This document shows positions 27,969-37,558 of a DNA stretch of 64,000 nucleotides, in pieces. The position numbers and the translations under genes were made by a program. This DNA is from Vibrio diabolicus (GTDB taxonomy: Bacteria; Pseudomonadota; Gammaproteobacteria; Enterobacterales; Vibrionaceae): positions 868,001 through 932,000 of the forward strand of contig CCKK01000002.1 in the NCBI GenBank assembly GCA_001048675.1, given 5' to 3'. The notes below the pieces were generated by a model. The model did no database searches. It had not been told where the DNA came from and worked only from the letters and a program-made list of their open reading frames with translations. Numbering within the stretch: the first letter of the stretch is position 1; each line of letters starts with the position of its first letter.

Positions 27969-28799
27969 ATGAGATGTACTACTCAGTCTTATTTTGAACT
28001 GTCCGATTTCAATCAAGCACCACCTCAACCAAGTGCGTTCAATTACCGAGAATTGATTGATGGCCGCCCAGTGCAACAAATGTCGCTGGCGAGTGAATCC
28101 GCCTTAGCTATCAGCTACAACGGCATTAGCCAAGCGGTCATGATGGTGACGCCAGGCCATCTGGAAGACTTCGTGAAAGGATTTAGCCTAAGCACAGGCA
28201 TCGTCCACGACTTCAAAGAGATCAAAGACATTGAAATTGGCGGCGATCACGAATCTCACTATGCGGAAGTGGAAATCAGCAACCGCGCTTTCTGGGCGTT
28301 AAAAACACAACGCCGAAATCTTGCTGGGACAACCGGATGCGGCATTTGTGGCGTCGAGGCTCTTGAACAAGCTTTGCCTGATTTGGCGCCGCTGACACCG
28401 TCTCTTCCTCCGCGCTCCGATGTATTTGAAGGGCTGCGAGACAAAGTCGCACTGCATCAAGAAGCCGCACGTGAATCTGGCGCGTTACACGCCGCTTTAT
28501 TTGCAGATTTACAAGGCAGCATCAAGTTGTGCCGAGAGGACATCGGCCGCCACAACGCGCTAGATAAGTTGATTGGCGCATTGGCCAACAATCACATCGA
28601 ACCTCAAAGTGGCTTCGCAATCATGACAAGCCGTTGCAGCTTAGAGTTGATCCACAAAGCCGTTCGCGCGCGCATCCCCACACTGGTTTGCTTATCTGCA
28701 CCTACAGCGTTAACCGTCGAATGGGCAAGAAGAAACCATTTGAACCTAATTCACTTGCCAAAACACGGCTCGCCGCGTCTATACAGCCCTGCGCCTTAA
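27969..28799 (+). CDS. fdhD: Formate dehydrogenase accessory sulfurtransferase FdhD
   Basis: 276 residues. FdhD moves sulfur from IscS to the molybdenum cofactor of formate dehydrogenases, which is essential for their activity. The catalytic pair lies in TTGCGICGVEAL (CxxC). Other family features are SYNGISQAVMMVTPGHLEDFVKGF, LCREDIGRHNALDKLIG and MTSRCSLELIHKA. The LysR gene just upstream and the YdeP-like enzyme nearby suggest that it serves this molybdoenzyme. A terminator follows. Confidence 0.95.
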   Translation: MRCTTQSYFELSDFNQAPPQPSAFNYRELIDGRPVQQMSLASESALAISYNGISQAVMMVTPGHLEDFVKGFSLSTGIVHDFKEIKDIEIGGDHESHYAEVEISNRAFWALKTQRRNLAGTTGCGICGVEALEQALPDLAPLTPSLPPRSDVFEGLRDKVALHQEAARESGALHAALFADLQGSIKLCREDIGRHNALDKLIGALANNHIEPQSGFAIMTSRCSLELIHKAVRARIPTLVCLSAPTALTVEWARRNHLNLIHLPKHGSPRLYSPAP

Positions 28800-28835
28800 C
28801 ACGTCGACCTAGCCGAATTCCTAATATTTCTAACG

Positions 28836-28856
28836 GAGACCTCTGGGTCTCTTTTG
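28836..28856 (+). terminator. Probable terminator after fdhD
   Basis: GAGACC / GGTCTC stem with a TCTG loop, followed by TTTTG; short but well placed 37 bases after the stop. Confidence 0.7.
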
Positions 28857-29205
28857 TTTGCTTCTCACTCCCAATTGATACTTAGCGACAAGACACTATT
28901 CTCTCCAACCAAACGTGCTCACCCCTTGTCAGCACTAAACTTACGCATATTAATCCGCTTGCATTTGAACGCTTTCCAATCCGATAAGAACCCAGTCAAA
29001 AACCCATAAATTAGTAAGGATTTTGTGTGACTCTTTTCACGCTTTTCCGCCTTCCTAGGCATTTCTAGGAATTTTTCCTAGCCGATCTAGGCAACCATCT
29101 CATGTGCCTCACAAAACCACTCTCTAGAATTCCGCTCAGTCAAAGGTAACAAGAGCGCATAACGGTCTCCGTTGTGTTTCTAAAACAATTACAAGAGAGT
29201 TCATC
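28857..29205 (+). promoter_or_regulatory. uhpT upstream region with phased CTAG repeats
   Basis: No gene is seen. Four CTAG-centred motifs, TTCCTAGGC (29052-29060), TTCTAGGAA (29063-29071), TTCCTAGCC (29075-29083) and ATCTAGGCA (29085-29093), lie 9-13 bp apart, roughly on one DNA face, about 115-155 bp before uhpT. They are good candidates for binding of phosphorylated UhpA; this is inference from position and repetition. Confidence 0.6.
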
Positions 29206-30600
29206 ATGTTAAAATTCCTCGAACAGGTGCGGAAGCCGACCCTCGATCTTCCTGTCGAAGTTAGAAGAAAGATGTGGTTTAAACCGTTCATCCAATCTTA
29301 CTTGGTCGTATTCATCGGCTACCTAACCATGTACTTGATTCGTAAGAACTTCAATGTCGCGCAAAACGACATGATCTCAACTTACGGTTTGAGCATGACA
29401 GACCTAGGTCTTATTGGCCTTGGCTTCTCCATCACATACGGCATCGGTAAAACCGTTGTGTCTTACTACGCTGACGGTAAGAACACCAAGCAATTCCTCC
29501 CTTTTATGCTGATCCTTTCTGGTCTTGCAATGCTTGGTTTCAGCTTCAGCATGGGCGGCGGTAGTGCAAGCCTGTTCTTGATGGTGGCTTTCTACGCTCT
29601 GAGTGGTTTCTTCCAAAGTACTGGTGGCCCTTCTAGTTACTCAACCATTACAAAATGGACACCTCGTAACAAACGCGGCTCTTACCTAGGCTTGTGGAAC
29701 ATGTCGCACAACGTTGGTGGTGCGGGCGCAGCGGGTGTTGCTCTTTTCGGTGCTAACTACCTATTCGACGGCCACGTAATCGGCATGTTCGTGTTCCCTT
29801 CTATCATCGCAATCATCGTTGGCTTTATCGGTATGCGCTTTGGTAGCGACTCACCAGAAGCTTATGGTCTAGGTAAAGTAGAAGAACTTTTCGATGAAGC
29901 AGTGAGTGAAGAAGACACCGCCGCTGAAGAAAACCAGATGACCAAGAAAGAAATCTTTGTTGAATACGTTCTTAAAAACAAAGTTATCTGGCTACTTTGC
30001 TTTGCAAACATCTTCCTTTACATCGTTCGTATCGGCATCGACCAATGGTCAACGGTATACGCATACCAAGAGCTTGGCCTGTCAAAAGAAACGGCAATCT
30101 CTGGCTTTACTCTGTTCGAAGTCGGTGCACTTGTGGGTACGTTGATGTGGGGTTACCTGTCTGACCTAGCAAACGGTCGCCGCGCATTGGTTGCTTGTGT
30201 ATCTCTTGGTTTGATCATCGTATCGCTTGAGTTCTACCAGCACGCCACTAGCGAGTTCATGTACTTGGCCTCTCTATTTGTATTGGGCTTCTTGGTATTT
30301 GGTCCACAACTTCTTATCGGTGTTGCCGCGGTTGGTTTTGTCCCTAAAAAAGCAATCAGTGTGGCTGACGGCGTAAAAGGTACATTCGCTTACCTAATCG
30401 GTGACAGCTTCGCGAAACTTGGTCTCGGTATGATTGCAGACGGTACACCTATCTTCGGCTTAACAGGTTGGAAAGGTACCTTCGCAGCCCTAGATACCTC
30501 CGCCATGATTTGTATTGTTTTGCTTGCTTTCGTTGCTATCGCGGAAGAGAAGAAGATTCGACACGCGAAGAAGCTTCAACTTGCACAAAACCAAGCCTAA
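29206..30600 (+). CDS. uhpT: Hexose-phosphate:phosphate antiporter UhpT
   Basis: 464-residue 12-helix MFS carrier of the organophosphate:phosphate antiporter family, importing glucose-6-phosphate and relatives in exchange for phosphate. Seen are the conserved [15 protein letters not shown] segment in TM1 (the family's essential Arg), [26 protein letters not shown] in TM4-5 with a second conserved Arg, and [24 protein letters not shown] site precedes the ATG. Here uhpT lies upstream of uhpABC, the reverse of the E. coli order. UhpC-like GlpT relatives are excluded by the neighbouring regulator genes. Confidence 0.95.
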   Translation: MLKFLEQVRKPTLDLPVEVRRKMWFKPFIQSYLVVFIGYLTMYLIRKNFNVAQNDMISTYGLSMTDLGLIGLGFSITYGIGKTVVSYYADGKNTKQFLPFMLILSGLAMLGFSFSMGGGSASLFLMVAFYALSGFFQSTGGPSSYSTITKWTPRNKRGSYLGLWNMSHNVGGAGAAGVALFGANYLFDGHVIGMFVFPSIIAIIVGFIGMRFGSDSPEAYGLGKVEELFDEAVSEEDTAAEENQMTKKEIFVEYVLKNKVIWLLCFANIFLYIVRIGIDQWSTVYAYQELGLSKETAISGFTLFEVGALVGTLMWGYLSDLANGRRALVACVSLGLIIVSLEFYQHATSEFMYLASLFVLGFLVFGPQLLIGVAAVGFVPKKAISVADGVKGTFAYLIGDSFAKLGLGMIADGTPIFGLTGWKGTFAALDTSAMICIVLLAFVAIAEEKKIRHAKKLQLAQNQA

Positions 30601-30607
30601 CTTCTCT

Positions 30608-30633
30608 GCGCGCTTTACTTCGGTAAAGCGCGC
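30608..30633 (+). terminator. UUCG-capped stem-loop between uhpT and uhpA
   Basis: GCGCGCTTTAC-TTCG-GTAAAGCGCGC, a perfect 11-bp stem with an extra-stable UUCG loop just after the uhpT stop. No T-run follows, so it may protect the 3' end or reduce rather than end transcription. Confidence 0.7.
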
Positions 30634-30739
30634 AAGATCATTAAAATGAGTTGATCAATTCAGTATCATTAAAGGTTTTTCTATTAGCTCCGTTTTGGGG
30701 CTTATTGTTGTTAGTCGTCTGCTCTATTTGGTTGTAATA

Positions 30740-31348
30740 ATGATTCATGTTGCTCTAGTTGATGATCACGTCATCGTGCGTTCGGGTTTCGCACAATTAT
30801 TAAATTTAGAAAGTGATATTACCGTTGTTGGTGAATTCGGCTCTGTCGCAGAAGCACGCACAGGGTTGCCTGCGGTACACCCACACGTCGTCATCCTAGA
30901 TATTTCCATGCCAGATGAAAGCGGCTTAAACTTTCTTAGCGAAATACCAACTGGCATTGCCTGCGTGATGCTTAGCGTGCATGACTCCCCTGCGATGGTG
31001 GAAAAATCACTAAAGCTAGGTGCAAAAGGCTATCTTAGTAAACGCTGTAGCCCAGACGAACTTATTCAAGCCGTGAGAACCAGTGCTTCTGGTGGCTGTT
31101 ACCTCACATCAGATATTGCACTTAAACTTGCAACGCCTAGCGACAACACCACCTCTCTATGCCAACTGACAAAACGTGAAAACGAGGTCTGTCAGCTACT
31201 TGCTACTGGGTTAGATGTCAAGTCAGTCGCGGCAGAGCTTGGCTTGAGCCACAAGACCGTGCATGTTCATCGTGCGAATGCCATCGACAAACTCGGCGTG
31301 AAAAACAACGTTGAGCTCGCCAAACTATTTTCTCAAGAGTCCTTTTAA
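30740..31348 (+). CDS. uhpA: Two-component response regulator UhpA
   Basis: 202 residues from the ATG at 30740. Receiver domain with acidic pocket D8/D9 and phospho-acceptor D54 in [13 protein letters not shown], then a LuxR/NarL-type HTH ([32 protein letters not shown], written here as a known family pattern). UhpA activates uhpT when UhpB-UhpC sense external glucose-6-phosphate. Its stop overlaps the uhpB start (TAATG), so translation is coupled. The Shine-Dalgarno is weak. Order and neighbours make this assignment firm. Confidence 0.93.
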   Translation: MIHVALVDDHVIVRSGFAQLLNLESDITVVGEFGSVAEARTGLPAVHPHVVILDISMPDESGLNFLSEIPTGIACVMLSVHDSPAMVEKSLKLGAKGYLSKRCSPDELIQAVRTSASGGCYLTSDIALKLATPSDNTTSLCQLTKRENEVCQLLATGLDVKSVAAELGLSHKTVHVHRANAIDKLGVKNNVELAKLFSQESF

Positions 31349-32850
31349 TGCGAGCTTATGCTGTTACCACCATTTGCGGACTTTTTGTTATGGCTTGCGC
31401 CTGGTTCTGCTTATGGGTGATTGCCTATTACTTTGTCAATGATCCCGAGCTGGCGATCTTATTGTTTCCTTTCGCTTTACGATTAGGTATCGCCCTGCAC
31501 ACTCGCACCGCTTATTGGCCGACGATTTACCTTTCGGAGTGGGGGCTTTCCATCGCACTTGCGATGTTACTGGGTCAACCGCAGTGGCTTACCGTGCTGA
31601 TTGCGAGCATTGCCAGTATCCCGGTCACTCTGATTGCGAAAAAATATTACTACGGAGACCAAAACCGCCATTTAGCCGTGATGAGCGCAGTCATTATTAT
31701 TAGCGCGTTTATTAATGTGATGGCCGTTGGTTTTCACGTTCCTTCGGTTTACATGGTATGGCTGGCTAGCATTTCTGGAGGCTTGCTCGTGGTGCCTATG
31801 TGCTACTTGTTATGGAGTTATTTGTTCCAAAGTCGTTGGTCTCCGCTTAGCTCTCTCCTACTTAGTAATGCCGTTGTATTTCAGGTGCGTCATATCGTGC
31901 TTTATGCGCTGCTTTTGATCGGCAGTATTTTGGTGCAAACCAGTTTGCCTGAAGAGCTAAAACGATTTGCGCCATTTTGTATGGCGATTCCAATCATCGT
32001 GCTTGCTCTGCGTTACGGCTGGCAAGGTGCCCTACTCGCCACCATGCTTAACAGTATCGCGCTGATTGCGGCTCGTAGCGGGGTGTCGAATCTAGAAATC
32101 ACCGATTTGTTATTATCTCTCTCAGCGCAAACCATCACTGGCATTATGCTCGGTTTAGGGGTTCAGAAACAAAAAGACCTCAATCACAAACTGCGCGGCG
32201 AACTTGCACGCAATCAGAATTTGTCTCGCCAGCTTATCAAAGCGGAAGAATCGGTAAGACGCGATATTGCGCGCGAGCTACATGACGAAATCGGCCAGAA
32301 CATCACGGCGATCCGCACACAAGCCAACATCATTAAGCGGGTAAATAACGCAGAAACAAGCGTGGGTTGCGCCGACATGATCGAAGGGCTTTCCCTCAAC
32401 GTGTACGACACCACTAAGCGACTGTTAAGCAAGCTAAGACCAAAAATGCTGGATGATTTGGACTTGAAAGAATCCGTCGAGCAACTGACGCGAGAGATGG
32501 AATTCGCCAATCACGGAACGACTGTTCAACTGAACTGGCAAGGCGATTACACCAGCTTGAGTGACACGCTCAAAGTCACCCTATTCCGTTTATGCCAAGA
32601 GTCATTGAATAACGCCGCCAAATATGCAGAAGCGCAGTTGATCAGTATTGAACTGACGATCGGAGAAACGGCGGTGTCACTGATGATTCACGATGATGGT
32701 GTCGGCTTCAAAGTTCAGGACAGCATGAAAGGCATGGGCGTTCGCGGCATGCAAGAGCGTGTGCACGCGTTAGGTGGAAAAATGGTTATCTACTCCACCA
32801 GCGATCAAGTGATCGGCACACAAATCAGCATTACTTTACCTAAGGTGTAA
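31348..32850 (+). CDS. uhpB: Sensor histidine kinase UhpB
   Basis: 500 residues. The first ~270 residues hold about eight hydrophobic helices (MASE1-like sensor region); the kinase part starts with a coiled linker (QKDLNHKLRGELARNQNL). The phospho-acceptor is about H312 in RDIARELHDEIGQN, the HisKA_3 pattern of NarX/UhpB kinases; the ATP site shows ESLNNAAKYAEA, DDGVGF and GMGVRGMQERV. UhpB is held in the membrane with UhpC and phosphorylates UhpA. The ATG overlaps the uhpA stop; uhpC follows after 6 bases. Confidence 0.94.
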   Translation: MRAYAVTTICGLFVMACAWFCLWVIAYYFVNDPELAILLFPFALRLGIALHTRTAYWPTIYLSEWGLSIALAMLLGQPQWLTVLIASIASIPVTLIAKKYYYGDQNRHLAVMSAVIIISAFINVMAVGFHVPSVYMVWLASISGGLLVVPMCYLLWSYLFQSRWSPLSSLLLSNAVVFQVRHIVLYALLLIGSILVQTSLPEELKRFAPFCMAIPIIVLALRYGWQGALLATMLNSIALIAARSGVSNLEITDLLLSLSAQTITGIMLGLGVQKQKDLNHKLRGELARNQNLSRQLIKAEESVRRDIARELHDEIGQNITAIRTQANIIKRVNNAETSVGCADMIEGLSLNVYDTTKRLLSKLRPKMLDDLDLKESVEQLTREMEFANHGTTVQLNWQGDYTSLSDTLKVTLFRLCQESLNNAAKYAEAQLISIELTIGETAVSLMIHDDGVGFKVQDSMKGMGVRGMQERVHALGGKMVIYSTSDQVIGTQISITLPKV

Positions 32851-32856
32851 CTCAAG

Positions 32857-34197
32857 ATGTTTGGATTTTTACGTTCACCTAAATTTACTCAACCGAGTCT
32901 GAGCAACGAGCAAATCGACCAGCGTTACCGCCATTGGCGTTTGCACATTATGTTGGGGATGTACATCGGCTACGCAGGTTTCTACTTTACCCGTAAGACC
33001 TTTAACTACGCCGCACCAGCGATGATTACCGATCTTGGCTTAGATAAAGGCGATTTGGGTCTTATCGGTACGCTTTTCTACATTACTTACGGCTGCTCGA
33101 AGTTTATTTCAGGTACGATTTCGGATCGCTCTAACCCGCGTTATTTCATGGGATTAGGATTGATTGCGACAGGTCTGGTCAACATCGCGTTTGGTTTTTC
33201 TAGCTCACTCGCGGCTTTCATTACTCTGTGGATCTTAAACGCCTGGTTTCAAGGCTGGGGCTGGCCTTCATGCTCCAAGCTGTTAACCACTTGGTATTCA
33301 CGCTCCGAGCGTGGCTTCTTATGGGCGATTTGGAACACCGCACACAACGTTGGTGGCGCGCTGATCCCTATTTGGGTGGGCTATTTAACGTTGCACTACA
33401 GCTGGCGTGAAGGCTTTATTCTACCCGGCATCATCGGGGTATTGCTCGGTCTATTCGTTTGTTGGCGATTGCGCGACAAACCCACAACAATGGGCTTACC
33501 AAGTGTCGGACAATGGCGCAACGACGCACTAGAACTTGCGCAAGAAAATTACGGACGTGGCCTCACCTACCGAGAAATTCTGAAATCGTACGTATTTAAC
33601 AACAAATACATCTGGCTGCTCGCGTTCAGTTATGTGTTGGTTTACATCGTCCGAACCGCAATCAACGACTGGGGAAACCTGTATTTAACCGAGCAGCATC
33701 ACTATAGCCTGATTAACGCCAACGCTGCTCTGTCGATGTTTGAAATCGGTGGTTTTGTTGGTTCATTGGTTGCGGGTTGGGGCTCAGACAAACTCTTTGG
33801 CGGTAACCGTGGGCCAATGAACTTGCTGTTCGCGATTGGGATTTTCTTATCTGTCTCTGCGCTTTGGCTGATGCCCCTGACCAACTTTGTATTCCAAGCC
33901 GCGGGATTGTTCTCCATCGGCTTCTTTGTCTTTGGGCCACAAATGCTGATCGGTATGGCAGCGGCGGAGTGCTCTCACAAAGATTCTGCCGGCGCGGCGA
34001 CAGGATTCGTGGGCTTGTTCGCCTACATGGGCGCAGCATTGTCTGGTTATCCATTGGCGTTAATTCTTGAAGAATATCATTGGACGGGTTTCTTCATCAC
34101 CATTTCAGTTTGTGCAGCCGTCATTGGCCTTTTATTGCTGCCATTTTTGCAAGCGCAACCATCACGAAAACCACTCGAACCAAAACCTCGGTTGTAA
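32857..34197 (+). CDS. uhpC: Hexose-phosphate sensor/transporter-like protein UhpC
   Basis: 446-residue MFS protein closely like UhpT (YIGYAGFYFTRKTFNYAAPAMI, TTWYSRSERGFLWAIWNTAHNVGGALIP, RTAINDWGNLYLTEQ) but encoded directly behind uhpB. UhpC binds external glucose-6-phosphate and signals to UhpB; it can also transport weakly. The gene is 6 bases after uhpB and is the last of uhpABC; a weak hairpin region (34209-34250, GCCC-TTC-GGGC, then TGGCGAG / CTCGCCA) follows before manA. Confidence 0.93.
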   Translation: MFGFLRSPKFTQPSLSNEQIDQRYRHWRLHIMLGMYIGYAGFYFTRKTFNYAAPAMITDLGLDKGDLGLIGTLFYITYGCSKFISGTISDRSNPRYFMGLGLIATGLVNIAFGFSSSLAAFITLWILNAWFQGWGWPSCSKLLTTWYSRSERGFLWAIWNTAHNVGGALIPIWVGYLTLHYSWREGFILPGIIGVLLGLFVCWRLRDKPTTMGLPSVGQWRNDALELAQENYGRGLTYREILKSYVFNNKYIWLLAFSYVLVYIVRTAINDWGNLYLTEQHHYSLINANAALSMFEIGGFVGSLVAGWGSDKLFGGNRGPMNLLFAIGIFLSVSALWLMPLTNFVFQAAGLFSIGFFVFGPQMLIGMAAAECSHKDSAGAATGFVGLFAYMGAALSGYPLALILEEYHWTGFFITISVCAAVIGLLLLPFLQAQPSRKPLEPKPRL

Positions 34198-34308
34198 ATC
34201 GACTTATCGCCCTTCGGGCAAATTGGCGAGTGACCTAACCGCGCTCGCCATCCTTATTTAACGTATCTCTGCTCAATTTTTCTTCCGATTAAGTTCGGAG
34301 GGTTAACT

Positions 34309-34350
34309 ATGGGAAAAATTCATGAATTTGAACACTATTTCATCGCATAG
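34309..34350 (+). other. Possible 13-codon upstream ORF overlapping the manA start
   Basis: A strong GGAGGG lies 7-12 bases before the ATG at 34309, which opens MGKIHEFEHYFIA and then a stop. This frame overlaps the manA ATG at 34322, which itself has no good Shine-Dalgarno. It could be a translated leader coupling ribosomes into manA, or chance. Confidence 0.4.
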
Positions 34351-35539
34351 CTTCTTTCAAATGAACAACAAAATCCAAAACTACGCTTGGGGAAGCACCT
34401 CTTCTATTCACGATTTGTTTGGCTTTTCTAACGAAACGAATGAGCCTCAAGCAGAAGTATGGATGGGTACTCACCCAAACGGCTGCTCTGAAGTTCAGAT
34501 TGAACAAAACACGCTACCTTTGTCTGAACTGATCAAACAAAACCAACCCGCTTACTTATCAACAGAAACCGCAGCGAAATTTGGCGACCTGCCCTTTCTG
34601 TTTAAGATCTTAGCGGCCGAACACGCACTTTCGATTCAAGTTCACCCAAGCAAACAAGATGCCGAAATAGGTTTCGAAAAAGAGCAAAGTGCTGGCATCC
34701 CACTAAACGCGAGCCATCGTAACTACAAAGATCCAAACCACAAACCTGAGTTGGTGTACGCGCTGACAAGTTACCAAGCCATGAACGGTTTTCGCTCGTA
34801 TGCCGAGATTATTGAGGCATTTAGCCTTTGCGATATCGATGAGCTACGCGCACCGCTAGATGCATTCAAACGCGAAAACAACTCACAAGGTTTACGCGAT
34901 TTCTTTGTGCACATTCTGACCATGGAAGGAGAAACAAAAGAGCGCGCACTGAAACAGCTTCTTACCCACGCTTCACGTCAATCGGAGCAAGGCACTGACA
35001 GCGACGTTTTCCAGCTCATCTTGGATCTATCCACTCAATACCCCGGCGATGTCGGCTTGTTTGCGCCATTACTGTTGAATGTCATCACGCTGCAACCTGG
35101 CGAAGCGATGTTCCTGAGCGCAAGAACGCCACACGCTTACATTAAAGGTACGGGATTAGAGATCATGGCGAACTCAGATAACGTTTTGCGTGCAGGACTC
35201 ACGCCGAAACACATGGATGTTAAAGAACTGGTTAAATGCACAGACTTTGTGCCTAAGCCGTTTAACAGCCTTGTTCTTGAACCCAATGCAAATGGTTGCC
35301 AGAGCCTTTACCCCGTTCCAGTGGCAGACTTTAGTTTCAGCATTCTTAACCAACCGAACAATGAAGTGGTTGAGGCAAACAGCGCAGAGATTTTGATGGC
35401 GATTGATGCCGACCTGACACTCATCAGTGATAACGGTGAGACGTTAACCGCCGCGAAAGGACAATCTGTATTTGTTCCTGCTTACGTTGGCCATTACCGT
35501 ATTCAAAGTGCGGGACGTGTGGCTCGCGCCTTCAACTAG
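34322..35539 (+). CDS. manA: Mannose-6-phosphate isomerase ManA (type I)
   Basis: 405-residue zinc enzyme interconverting mannose-6-phosphate and fructose-6-phosphate. Motifs: NKIQNYAWGSTSSI, the zinc-ligand segment LSIQVHPSKQDAE, KPELVYALT, and a C-terminal cupin with MFLSARTPHAYIKGTGLEIMANSDNVLRAGLTPKHMD (shown as the recognisable end). I keep the ATG at 34322 because FFQMNNKIQ aligns with the typical N-terminal strand; an ATG at 34361 is the alternative. It follows uhpC by 124 bases on the same strand, which suggests use of imported mannose-6-phosphate. A hairpin follows at 35566-35591. Confidence 0.92.
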   Translation: MNLNTISSHSFFQMNNKIQNYAWGSTSSIHDLFGFSNETNEPQAEVWMGTHPNGCSEVQIEQNTLPLSELIKQNQPAYLSTETAAKFGDLPFLFKILAAEHALSIQVHPSKQDAEIGFEKEQSAGIPLNASHRNYKDPNHKPELVYALTSYQAMNGFRSYAEIIEAFSLCDIDELRAPLDAFKRENNSQGLRDFFVHILTMEGETKERALKQLLTHASRQSEQGTDSDVFQLILDLSTQYPGDVGLFAPLLLNVITLQPGEAMFLSARTPHAYIKGTGLEIMANSDNVLRAGLTPKHMDVKELVKCTDFVPKPFNSLVLEPNANGCQSLYPVPVADFSFSILNQPNNEVVEANSAEILMAIDADLTLISDNGETLTAAKGQSVFVPAYVGHYRIQSAGRVARAFN

Positions 35540-35889
35540 TTTTTGAACAACTGATTCAAACTAGCGTCTGACCCAAGGGACTGGGTTAGACAATTTATTC
35601 CTTTCATAGATTGAGCCAGTCCGCTTTTAAGGTACTCATGCTTACACTTTTTCGACTCAAATCCGCAGCGGCCTAAGCCATCTAAGTTCTCTACCCCCGA
35701 TTCTTCTTTTCACTACAGCACTCATTGTCAAAACCCATTTATTTCTGGTAAATCCTCCGCTCCAATATCAAATTACTTGGATAACAAAGGCGCTCACACA
35801 GTGGTATTTGTTGCAAAACGTATAATCAACGTTGTAATCAAAGCCCCAATCACTACAATCTCTGGTTCGATTTTTCAGTTAACGTTTGT
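35540..35889 (+). other. Intergenic region manA - HMG-CoA reductase
   Basis: Holds a likely terminator for manA: GTCTGACCCA / TGGGTTAGAC at 35566-35591 (10 bp with one G-T pair) followed by AATTTATTCC. The remainder is presumably the promoter region of the HMG-CoA reductase gene; no gene or named operator is recognised. Confidence 0.5.
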
Positions 35890-37152
35890 ATGCCGAAGTT
35901 AAACCAAGATAACCCTGTTCAAAGCTCCGCCCTTTCCGATATCGAAACCAGCAGTAAGATTCAATCGGCATTAGAACCGAAGTTTCACAAGCCAGAGAAA
36001 CGTCTCTGCTTAAGCCCTGGCCTATCGGATAAGCATTTGGCGCGCCGTTGGCAAGTATTGGAACACGTGACTAATAAAGATCATCTTCTTGATCCTTTCA
36101 CACAGTCACATTGCGACGCTTACTCCAACAACATCGAGCACTTCATTGGTACTGTCAATGTGCCGGTCGGCATCGCAGGTCCTATACGCGTCAACGGTTT
36201 GTATGCGAACGATGACTTTTTGGTTCCGCTCGCAACGACAGAAGCCGCGTTAGTCGCTTCCTACAACCGTGGCGCAAATCTTATTACCGCCGCTGGTGGC
36301 GCAAGCGCATTGTTACTGAGTGAAGGGGTGAGCCGAACACCAGTGTTCGCCTTTAATAACCTTGCAAGCGCTGGCCAGTTCGTCAGTTGGGTTGTTACCC
36401 AGTTTGAAGTATTTCGTCAAATTGCGGAATCCACCACCTCACATGGCAAACTCAAAGATATCAATGTAAATATCGAAGGAAACCACGTTTATTTGGTCTT
36501 TGAATACGTGACCGGTGACGCTTCCGGACAAAACATGGTGACCATCGCAACAAACGAAGTGTTCCATCATATTTTGGCAACCAGCCCAATCAAACCAACT
36601 CAAGCATTCTTGGATGGCAACTTATCAGGCGACAAAAAACCAAACGCGCACACGCTGCGCTCGGTACGCGGTAAGAAAGTATCCGCCGAAGTGACCATTC
36701 CTGCTGAGTTAGTGGAAAAATATCTGCATACCACGCCAGAGTCTATGGTTCAATTTGGCAAAATGACCACGGTGGGTGGTTTACTCAGCGGGACGATTGG
36801 CGTAAACGCGCATTACGCGAATGCCCTTGCCGCGCTGTACATTGCGTGTGGTCAAGATGCCGCTTGCGTTGCAGAGTCTGCCATTGGTATCACTCGTATG
36901 GATGTGGACGCTCAAGGTAACTTGTACGCGTGCGTGACCTTGCCAAACATCATGGTTGGCACGGTTGGCGGGGGCACTAGCCTTCCAACGCAAAAAGCAT
37001 GTTTGGATATTTTGGGTTTGCACGGCAACGGCAATGCGAAAGCCTTAGCCGAAGTCGCAGCTGCGCTTTGTCTGGCCGGTGAACTCTCAATTGTCGGCGC
37101 ATTTTGTGCCGATCACTTCTCCCGAGCTCACCATAAGCTTGCTAGAAAATAA
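35890..37152 (+). CDS. Hydroxymethylglutaryl-CoA reductase (class I-like, NADPH)
   Basis: 420 residues forming the soluble catalytic domain of HMG-CoA reductase, which reduces HMG-CoA to mevalonate. Motifs: IGTVNVPVGIAGPIRV, the catalytic Glu in PLATTEAALVASYNRG, GDASGQNMV, QFGKMTTVGG, the cofactor loop GTVGGGTSLPTQ and the C-terminal catalytic His in HFSRAHHKLARK. The C-terminal His and the motif set are of the class I (archaeal/eukaryal) type. Vibrios are known to carry such genes, attributed to ancient transfer from archaea. No other mevalonate-pathway gene is in the window, so the physiological role is open. Confidence 0.92.
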   Translation: MPKLNQDNPVQSSALSDIETSSKIQSALEPKFHKPEKRLCLSPGLSDKHLARRWQVLEHVTNKDHLLDPFTQSHCDAYSNNIEHFIGTVNVPVGIAGPIRVNGLYANDDFLVPLATTEAALVASYNRGANLITAAGGASALLLSEGVSRTPVFAFNNLASAGQFVSWVVTQFEVFRQIAESTTSHGKLKDINVNIEGNHVYLVFEYVTGDASGQNMVTIATNEVFHHILATSPIKPTQAFLDGNLSGDKKPNAHTLRSVRGKKVSAEVTIPAELVEKYLHTTPESMVQFGKMTTVGGLLSGTIGVNAHYANALAALYIACGQDAACVAESAIGITRMDVDAQGNLYACVTLPNIMVGTVGGGTSLPTQKACLDILGLHGNGNAKALAEVAAALCLAGELSIVGAFCADHFSRAHHKLARK

Positions 37153-37558
37153 TCCTTTTACTTTGTACAAGAGAACACCCATGCGGTTTTCTCTTGTGCC
37201 AATAAAACAACTTTATTTATTAGCTCATAAATTAGTTTAAGTTATATTGCAGACTTAATGATTGCATCACTCTCACGTTGACCGCATTATTGCAGTATCA
37301 CCACACATTCCTCGCTATATCACTGTTTGACCCTATTCTCACGCGATATTAAATATCAGTACGTTACCTAAATAAGTATCAAAAACATCTAGCACTAAAG
37401 TACCAAATTCATAGATTGAGTTTTTTGTTAGTCACTTATAGAGACTATACTCGTTCCTGCAGCTGCTTGATTTTTATAAATTTATTATTTAGCTCAAATG
37501 AGCTTAATCACTCCCGTTAAATGGATTTAAGTCGTTCCCTCGGGTAAGCGAGTTAACT
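37153..37558. other. Intergenic region upstream of the DUF1800 gene
   Basis: A stem ACAAGAGAA / TTCTCTTGT at 37167-37197 lies just after the HMG-CoA reductase stop but lacks a T-run. The rest is A/T-rich, presumably promoter sequence; a short CTCG…CGAG hairpin (37539-37552) lies just before the DUF1800 ATG, which has no evident Shine-Dalgarno. No gene is recognised. Confidence 0.5.
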
